Below are positions 58,116 through 64,000 of a stretch of 64,000 bases of DNA, one piece after another (position 1 is the first letter of the stretch; each line of letters opens with the position of its first letter). The notes below the pieces were generated by a model. It was not told where the DNA came from, searched no databases, and was given only the letters and a program-made list of their open reading frames with translations. This DNA is from CAWGJC01 sp965276665 (GTDB lineage: Bacteria; Pseudomonadota; Alphaproteobacteria; Acetobacterales; Acetobacteraceae): contig OZ255620.1 in NCBI GenBank assembly GCA_965276665.1, positions 1,426,001 through 1,490,000 on the forward strand, in the 5' to 3' direction. Position numbers and translations under genes: made by a program.

Positions 58116-59663
58116 TCAGGTGAGCTCGCTCTCCTCGAGCAGCAGCCCGCCATCGGGAATGCGGTAGGCGCCCTGCAGGGTCTTCGCCTTGGCATCCAGG
58201 ATATGATCGATGCTGAGCCACACCGCGGGCGCCGCCTCCCAGACGCGCTTTTGCGCGTCCGCATAGGCGGTGCCGCGCGCCGTCGGGTCGGCGGTGAGCA
58301 GCGCGTCCTGCACGTCCTTGTCGACCGCGGGATCGCTGAAATAGGAGACGTTGAACAGCGCCGGCGGCCAGCCGCTCTTTGAAAACAGCGGGCGGAACTG
58401 CCAGTCGGCATCGCCCGTCGAGGCGGACCAGCCGATGTAATAGGTCTGCACTTGCGCGTCCTCCGGTTTGTCGACCGAAAACACCTTCGCGCTGAGCACC
58501 CCGGATTCGAGCGCCTGCACGTTCAGCTTGACGCCCACCTGCGCGAATTGCTGCTGGATGAACTGCATCCCGCGCGTCGCCAGCGTGTTGGATGCGCCCC
58601 AGATCTCGGTCTCGAACCCGTTCGGGTAGCCGGCTTCGGCGAGCAGCTGCTTGGCCTTCGCGAGATCATACGGCCAGGGCGCGCCCTTCTGGTAGAAGGT
58701 GAGCAGCGGCGGCTCCGGACTGTCGAGAGGGTCGGCATAGCCGCCCCACACCACCTTGATGAACGCCTCCTTGTTCACCGCGTAATTGAGCGCCTGACGC
58801 ACGCGGATATCGTTGAACGGCTTCTTCATCACGTTGAGCGCGACGTAGCGGGTGATGATCGACGGCGTGTTGATCACGTCGAGCTTCGGGTTGTTCTGCA
58901 CCACCTTCACCATCTCGGGCGGCAGCGGGTAGATGTATTGCGCCTCCCCCGATTGCAGCATGGCGATGCGGCTGCCGTTCTCCGGCACGCTGCGTATGGT
59001 GATGGTGTCGACCTTCGGCAGACCTTGCTTCCAGTAATTCGGGTTCTTCGCCATCTTCACCGTGTCCGGCGACCAGCTCACGAAGGTGAAGGGCCCGGTG
59101 CCGACCGGGTTGCGGGCGATCTCCGCCCTCGGGCGCTGCAGGGATGCCGGGCTGTGCAAGGTCAGCGCCGGATGGGCGATCGTGTTCATGAACGCGCCGA
59201 ACGGCGTCTTCAGCACCACTTTCGCGGTGTGCGGATCGACCACCTCGACATGGTCGACCATCGCGAGCAGGCTTTGCCGCCTCAGATGGTTCGCCGGATT
59301 GGCGATGCGCTCGAGATTGACCTTTACCGCCTGCGCGTCGAACGGCGCGCCGTCGGAGAATTTGATGCCCTGGCGCAGGGTGAAGGTGAACTCGGTCGCC
59401 TGCGCGTTCGCCGTCGCGCTCTCCGCGAGCACCGGCACCGCCTTCATGTCCTTGTCGAAGCCGAACAGGCCCTGCAGCATCAGCCGGCAGACCGCTTGGT
59501 CGAGCGTGTTGTTGGCGTCCGCCGGATCGAGCGTCACCAGATTATCCGGCACCGCGACGGTGAGGTCCTGCCCCCCGGCTGCCTCGGCGCGCTGCGCCAG
59601 GGCGGCAGCGGCCGCGAGCGAAGCGGCGCCTCCGAGCAGCGAACGGCGACGGATCTCGGGCAT
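58116..59663 (-). CDS. ABC transporter substrate-binding protein, GsiB-like
   Basis: This 515-residue periplasmic family 5 binding protein has a twin-arginine-like signal (EIRRRSLLGGAASLAAAAAL, cleavage near AEAAGG). Matching motifs are FTFTLRQGIKFSDGAPFDAQ, NPVGTGPFTFVSW and PFNDIRVRQALNYAVNKEAF, with a GsiB-like C terminus. An AGAGGAG site precedes ATG 59663. The neighbouring order (ATPase, binding protein, permeases) equals the E. coli gsiABCD order, so glutathione or short peptides are likely ligands. Confidence 0.9.
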   Translation of the reverse strand: MPEIRRRSLLGGAASLAAAAALAQRAEAAGGQDLTVAVPDNLVTLDPADANNTLDQAVCRLMLQGLFGFDKDMKAVPVLAESATANAQATEFTFTLRQGIKFSDGAPFDAQAVKVNLERIANPANHLRRQSLLAMVDHVEVVDPHTAKVVLKTPFGAFMNTIAHPALTLHSPASLQRPRAEIARNPVGTGPFTFVSWSPDTVKMAKNPNYWKQGLPKVDTITIRSVPENGSRIAMLQSGEAQYIYPLPPEMVKVVQNNPKLDVINTPSIITRYVALNVMKKPFNDIRVRQALNYAVNKEAFIKVVWGGYADPLDSPEPPLLTFYQKGAPWPYDLAKAKQLLAEAGYPNGFETEIWGASNTLATRGMQFIQQQFAQVGVKLNVQALESGVLSAKVFSVDKPEDAQVQTYYIGWSASTGDADWQFRPLFSKSGWPPALFNVSYFSDPAVDKDVQDALLTADPTARGTAYADAQKRVWEAAPAVWLSIDHILDAKAKTLQGAYRIPDGGLLLEESELT

Positions 59664-59675
59664 GCTCAGCTCCTC

Positions 59676-61550
59676 TTAATAAAGCCCGCCGACCGAATGG
59701 CGGGCGACATAATGGTCGGGTCCGACCGCAACGAGAGGCGCGACGGTGGGCGGGTCGTCGGGGCGACGCAAGGGGGACGGCACCTCGCTGTCATCGAGCG
59801 CGCGATCATCGCCCCCACGATGCCAGCGGCGGCGTGGGTCGGGCACCGGCACGGCGGCGAGCAGGCGTCTTGTATAGGCGTGCTGCGGGTCGCCGAGCAC
59901 CGCCTGGCGCGGCCCGATCTCGACGATCTGGCCGAGATACATCACGGCGACGCGGTGGGCGATGCGCTCCACCACCGCCATGTCGTGCGAGATGAACAGA
60001 TAGGCGAGGCCGCGCTCCACCTGCAGCGCCATCAACAGGTTCACCACCTGCGCGCGGATCGAGACGTCGAGCGCGGCCACCGCCTCGTCGGCGATGATCA
60101 GCCTCGGCTCGCTGGCCAGCGCGCGGGCGATGCAGACGCGCTGGCGCTGACCGCCGGAGAGCTCGTGCGGATAGCGCCGGCCGAAGGCGGCGGGCAGCCC
60201 CACCTGCTCGAGCAATCCGGCGACGCGGCGCGGGACCTCGGCGGCCGCCGCGAGCCCGTGGGTGCGGATCGGCTCGGCGACCGAGAAGCCCACGGTCAGC
60301 CGCGGGTCGAGCGAGGCGAACGGATCCTGGAACACGTATTGCACGGAGCGGCGGAGCATCGCCTCGGATGAGCGGTCGAGCGCCGTCACGTCGCGGCCGG
60401 CGAGCGTGACGCGGCCGGACTCCGGCTGTTCCAGACGGATGATGCTGCGCCCGGTGCTCGACTTGCCGCAGCCGGATTCGCCGACCAGGGCGAGGGTTTC
60501 GCCGCCCCGGATGGCGAGGCTCACCTGCTCGACCGCATGGATGCGCGCGCGCGTCCGGCCGAGCACGCCGCGCCGCACGGCGAAGCGGGTGGTCAGCCGA
60601 TCGACCTCCAGCACCGCATCGGGCTGCACCGTGTCCTGCGGGGCGGGCGCCCCGCCGGCGGGATCTGGGAACGGCATCGGCAGCGCCTCCCCGGCAAGGC
60701 TGCCGAGCGTCGGGACGGCGGCGAGCAGGGCGCGGGTATAGGGATGGGCGGCGGCGGCGAAGACGCCGAACACGTCGCCCTGCTCCACCGCCTCGCCCTC
60801 GCGCATCACCACCACGCGGTCGGCGATCTCGGCGACCACGCCCATGTCATGGGTGATGAACAGCAGCGCGGTGCCGGATTCGCGCTGCAGCTCGGCGATC
60901 AACCGGAGCACCTGCGCCTGCACCGTCACGTCGAGCGCGGTGGTGGGCTCGTCGGCGATCAGCAAGCGCGGGCGGCAGGAGAGCGCCATCGCGATCATCA
61001 CCCGCTGGCGCATCCCGCCCGAGAGCTGGAACGGGTAGCGGTCGAGCTGACGCGCCGCCTCGGGAATGCGCACCCGCTCCAGCAGCCGGCGCGCCTCGGC
61101 GCGGGCGACGGCGCGGCTCGCGCCTTGGTGCAGCATCACCGCCTCGGCGATCTGGTCGCCGATGCGCAGCACCGGGTTGAGCGAGGTCATCGGCTCCTGG
61201 AAGATCATCGCGATCTCCGGGCCGCGGATGTCCCGCATCGCCGCCTGCGTCTCCTGCGCGAGATCGCGGAGCCGTCCCGCGGCGTCGCGGAAGACGAGCC
61301 TGCCGCTCATGATGCGGCCGCCGGAATGGTCGATCAGCCGGGTGATCGCGAGCGCGGTGACCGACTTGCCGGAGCCGGATTCGCCGACCAGCGCCACCGT
61401 CTCGCCTTCGGCAATGGCGAGCGACAGCCCGCGCACCGCCTCCACCAGGCCGTGCCCGGTGGTGAAGCCCACGCGAAGCGCGTCGATCCCGAGAAGCGGC
61501 GCGGCAGGCGGCGAACGGTCGGGGGGCGGCGAAGGGTCCGGGCTCGGCAC
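59676..61550 (-). CDS. Fused dual ATP-binding protein, GsiA-like
   Basis: This 624-residue protein joins two oligopeptide-type ABC ATPases. Domain 1 has Walker A VGESGSGKS, signature LSGGMRQRVMIAMALSCRPRLLIADEPTTALD (in parts) and IFQEPMTSLNP. Domain 2 has Walker A VGESGCGKSS, FQDPFASLDP, LSGGQRQRVCIARAL and Walker B LIIADEAVAALDVS, where the expected Pro after the Glu is Ala (DEAVAALD). All catalytic residues are present. GTG 61550 is the chosen start; TTG/ATG codons further up (61640) would overlap the divergent MFS gene. It is the first gene of the importer-peptidase operon. Confidence 0.9.
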   Translation of the reverse strand: MPSPDPSPPPDRSPPAAPLLGIDALRVGFTTGHGLVEAVRGLSLAIAEGETVALVGESGSGKSVTALAITRLIDHSGGRIMSGRLVFRDAAGRLRDLAQETQAAMRDIRGPEIAMIFQEPMTSLNPVLRIGDQIAEAVMLHQGASRAVARAEARRLLERVRIPEAARQLDRYPFQLSGGMRQRVMIAMALSCRPRLLIADEPTTALDVTVQAQVLRLIAELQRESGTALLFITHDMGVVAEIADRVVVMREGEAVEQGDVFGVFAAAAHPYTRALLAAVPTLGSLAGEALPMPFPDPAGGAPAPQDTVQPDAVLEVDRLTTRFAVRRGVLGRTRARIHAVEQVSLAIRGGETLALVGESGCGKSSTGRSIIRLEQPESGRVTLAGRDVTALDRSSEAMLRRSVQYVFQDPFASLDPRLTVGFSVAEPIRTHGLAAAAEVPRRVAGLLEQVGLPAAFGRRYPHELSGGQRQRVCIARALASEPRLIIADEAVAALDVSIRAQVVNLLMALQVERGLAYLFISHDMAVVERIAHRVAVMYLGQIVEIGPRQAVLGDPQHAYTRRLLAAVPVPDPRRRWHRGGDDRALDDSEVPSPLRRPDDPPTVAPLVAVGPDHYVARHSVGGLY

Positions 61551-61627
61551 GCGCCACTGTGCGGCGAGCGGACGGCGTCGACAAGCGTGTCGGGCGCGAC
61601 ACGATTTTGGCTTGCCTGGCGGCCCGG

Positions 61628-63075
61628 TTGACGACAGCATCTCCGCCCGTGCAGCCCTTGTCCCCCTCCCGCGCCAGCTGGCTCGGGCTCGCCGTGCTGC
61701 TCGCCGGGGGGTTTCTGCCGCCAGCCGATTTCTTCATCGTCAACGTCGCGCTGCCGTCGATCCATGACGGGCTGAACGCCTCGCCCTCGGAGGTGCAGCT
61801 CGTGATGTCGGGCTATGCCGCCGGCTACGCCGTGTTCCTGATCACCGGCGGCCGGCTCGGCGACCTGTTCGGCCGCCGGCGCCTGTTCGTCGCGGGCATG
61901 GTGGGTTTCACCCTCACCTCGCTGCTCTGCGGCCTCGCCAATTCCGCCGAGGCGCTGGTGGCGGGACGGATCCTGGAGGGCGTGACGGCGGCGGTGCTGG
62001 TGCCGCAGGTGCTGGGCTCGATACGCTCGCTGTTCAGCGGCCGCGCGCTCGGCCTCGCGCTCAGCCTGTACGGGGTGATGATCGGGCTGGCGGCCGCCAT
62101 CGGCCAGCTCGCCAGCGGCGTGCTGGTCGCGGCTGATATCTTCGGGCTGGGCTGGCGCGCCATCTTCCTGATCAACCTGCCGGTCGGCGTGGCGGCGATC
62201 ATCGGGACCTTCCTGCTGGTGCCGGAGACCAGCGCGCATAGCCGGCCACAGCTCGATCTCGGCGGCGCGGGGCTGATCTCGCTGGCGCTCGCCTGCTGAT
62301 CCTGCCGCTCTCGGTCGGGCGGGAGCATGGCTGGCCGCTCTGGGCCTTCGCGATGCTGGCGGCGCCCATCCTGCTCGTCTGGTTCTTTCGCCACGAGGAG
62401 CGGCTCGGCGCGCAGGGCGGGATGCCGCTCGTCGATCTCGCGCTGCTGCGGGTCGGCAGTTTCCGCCGCGGCGTCATCATCGCGGCGCTGTTCTTCACCA
62501 CCTCGGCCTTCTACGCCTTCTTCGCGATCTACCGGCAATCCGGACTCGGAGACGGGCCGCTCGCCACCGGGCTCGCGATCCTGCCCTACGGGATCGGCCT
62601 GTTCATCGGCCCGCTTGCCTCGAGCCGGCTGCCGACATGGATCGGCGGACGCCTGCTCGCGGTCGGCATGACGCTGGAGGTCGCGGGCTATGCCGGCGTT
62701 GCGGTCTGCGTCGGCCAGCTGACCGGCGGCATGCCGCTCAACCTGCTGCTCTTCCTCGCCGGGTTCGGCCAGGGCGTAGCGATGCCGCGGCTGATCAGCC
62801 AGGTGCTGCGCGAGGTGCCGCCGGCGCAGGCCGGGCTCGCCGCCGGCATCCTGAACTCGATGCTGCAGATCGGCGCCGCGCTCAGCGTCGCGGGCATCGG
62901 CAGCCTGTTCTACGCGGAGCTCGGCGCCGGCGCATCACCGCTCGTCTACGGCCACGCGTTGCAGGACGCGATGGTGGTGCTCACCGCCTGCCTGTTCGCG
63001 GCCCTTCTGCTCTGCCTGCGCGAGCCCGCCGAGTTGGCGGCTCAGCCGGTGCTGCCGCCCACGAACATCTCGTAG
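61628..63075 (+). pseudogene. MFS transporter (DHA2/EmrB-like), frameshifted
   Basis: The first part (to TGA 62297-62299) encodes about seven helices with GYAAGYAVFLITGGRLGDLFGRR and FLINLPVGVAAIIGTFLL (in parts). It breaks at GLISLALAC. The next frame continues at once with LLILPLSVGREHGWPLWAFA and the remaining helices up to 63075. One missing C in GCTCGCC-TGCTG (62288-62298) explains the shift. Either the gene is inactive or the base is a sequencing error. The start is uncertain (TTG 61628 or GTG 61649). The 3' end overlaps the opposing LacI-type gene by 34 bases. Confidence 0.85.
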
Positions 63076-64000
63076 CCGACATCCACCACCTTGGTCTCGA
63101 CGGTTTCGCCGCGCAGGCGACGGACCACCATCTCGGCGGCGAGCTGGCCCATGCGGTAACCGCGCACGCGCGCGCCGGTGATCGAGGGCACGACGTGCAA
63201 CGGCAGGTCGAGATCGCCGAGACCGGCGACCGCGAGTCGCTCCGGCACCGCCCAGCCGCGCCGCTGGGCGGCGAACATCGCGCCCATGGAATAGGTATCG
63301 CCGCTGCAGAACACGGCGTCGAGATCCGGCGCCTGCGCGATCAGCCGGTCGAGCGCCGCCGAGACATCCTGCATGCCGGCGGGATGCGGCAACTCGGCGA
63401 TCAGATCGTCCGGCAATGCCGCCTCCCGCACGGCATCGCGAAACCCGCGCCGCCTTTGCCGGGCACGGTCATTCGCCTGCAGCGCGCCGCAGATCATGCC
63501 GATCCGGCGCCGCCCGACCTGCAGCAGATGACGCGTCACGTCACGCGCGGCGGCGCGGTTGTCGAAGCCCACATTCATGCCGACCGGATGCTCGCTCAGC
63601 GTCCAGGTCTCGACCACCGGCACGTGACTTCGCTCGAGCAGCAGGCGGGCGGCCGGGGATTGCACGACATCGGCCAGGATCACCGCGTCCATCCGCCGGC
63701 CGAGCATCGCCGCGAGCAGCGAGAGTTCGTTGTCGCCGGAGAGATTCCGGTCGCCGAGCACGAATTGAAAGCCGCGCGGCAGCAGGAATTCGGAAATGCC
63801 GCGGATGGTGCCGACGAAGGCCGGCGTCGAGAAGGACGGCACGATGATCGCGATCTGGCCGGTGCGCTCCGAGGCGAGGCTGCCGGCGACGAGATCGGGG
63901 ATGTAGCCGGTCGACTCGACGGCGAGAAGCACCCGTTGGCGCGTGCGCTCGGCGACGGTGTCCGGCCGGCGCAGCGTGCGCGAGACGGTGACCGGGGAGA
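63042..64000 (-). CDS. LacI-family transcription regulator (5' end missing)
   Basis: The frame is open to the right edge, so the first residues are missing. The remaining N-terminal piece SPVTVSRTLRRPDTVAERTR is the second half of a LacI helix-turn-helix, followed by the hinge STGYIPDLVAGSLAS. The periplasmic-binding-like effector domain follows (IAIIVPSFSTPAFVGTIRGI, GRRRIGMICG, DAVFCSGDTYSMGAMFAAQRRG in part). The closest type is the GntR-gluconate branch of LacI proteins. The effector and target genes are unknown and lie probably to the right of the window. Confidence 0.9.
   Translation of the reverse strand, partial: SPVTVSRTLRRPDTVAERTRQRVLLAVESTGYIPDLVAGSLASERTGQIAIIVPSFSTPAFVGTIRGISEFLLPRGFQFVLGDRNLSGDNELSLLAAMLGRRMDAVILADVVQSPAARLLLERSHVPVVETWTLSEHPVGMNVGFDNRAAARDVTRHLLQVGRRRIGMICGALQANDRARQRRRGFRDAVREAALPDDLIAELPHPAGMQDVSAALDRLIAQAPDLDAVFCSGDTYSMGAMFAAQRRGWAVPERLAVAGLGDLDLPLHVVPSITGARVRGYRMGQLAAEMVVRRLRGETVETKVVDVGYEMFVGGSTG

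Noticed and set aside
62280..62310. Programmed ribosomal frameshift in the MFS gene
   Set aside because: There is no slippery heptamer, no downstream structure I can see, and MFS exporters are not known to use frameshifting; a mutation or error is simpler.
1..64000. CRISPR array, prophage or secretion cluster
   Set aside because: No regularly spaced short repeats and no phage, transposase or integrase genes; the repeats present are single dispersed palindromes or short tandem units.

Overview
This is a gene-dense, very GC-rich chromosomal window from an alphaproteobacterium. The gene set fits Rhodospirillales, most likely Acetobacteraceae. Supporting markers are a purC-purS-purQ-purL-bolA-grxD string, sdhCDAB, the mitochondrial-type F1 assembly factor ATP12, a malic enzyme fused to a phosphotransacetylase-like domain, the circularly permuted ATP-grasp/alpha-E/transglutaminase cassette, and a receiver-HisKA_2 kinase. 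The family assignment is inferred from gene content and repeat style, because no database search could be run. I see no prophage, transposase, integrase or CRISPR array.

Layout. 0-2.6 kb: a three-gene phosphorelay operon (CHASE3 kinase, single-domain receiver, receiver-HisKA_2 kinase cut by the window edge). 2.7-7.3 kb: an MFS exporter, a fosmidomycin-resistance-type MFS and an amidase. 7.5-9.2 kb: a class II DAHP synthase preceded by what looks like a complete transcription attenuator, with a 21-residue leader peptide holding a Phe-Trp-Tyr-Arg-Trp-Tyr run, a terminator hairpin, an alternative pairing and a promoter that would make the leader mRNA leaderless. A 25-codon ORF is coupled to the synthase start. 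9.2-12.7 kb: YcaQ, an APH-type kinase, YjbQ and CutC. 12.8-20.1 kb: an operon with a fused hydantoinase/oxoprolinase and a peptide-type ABC importer that lacks its own ATPase. 20.4-25.1 kb: a GntR-controlled catabolic cluster (haloacetate-dehalogenase-like hydrolase, MmgE/PrpD protein, MFS uptake protein). 25.2-29.9 kb: purine synthesis with bolA and grxD. 30-34.2 kb: the ATP-grasp/alpha-E/two-transglutaminase cassette. 34.2-49.4 kb: housekeeping and envelope genes (DnaJ-like, maeB, tRNA-Leu(GAG), lipB, ATP12, AsmA, Rlu-type pseudouridine synthase, rarA, secreted hydrolase, two sugar-lactonase-type propellers, paired secreted proteins, aat, a Cys phosphatase). 49.7-54.4 kb: sdhCDAB and asd. 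54.5-61.6 kb: a glutathione/oligopeptide-type ABC importer with fused ATPases, co-transcribed with a DmpA-type and a DppA-type aminopeptidase. 61.6-64 kb: a frameshifted DHA2-type MFS gene and a LacI-type regulator cut by the right edge.

Two families of intergenic palindromes punctuate the window. The larger has eight copies, each next to at least one gene 3' end and often starting directly after a stop codon. Two of its copies lie in opposite orientation around the amidase and fosmidomycin-resistance genes. The smaller family has arms with AGAGCATTTTCA. The observations I rate highest are the aromatic attenuator and its coupled mini-ORF, the palindrome family, the ATP-grasp/alpha-E cassette and the GntR catabolic cluster.
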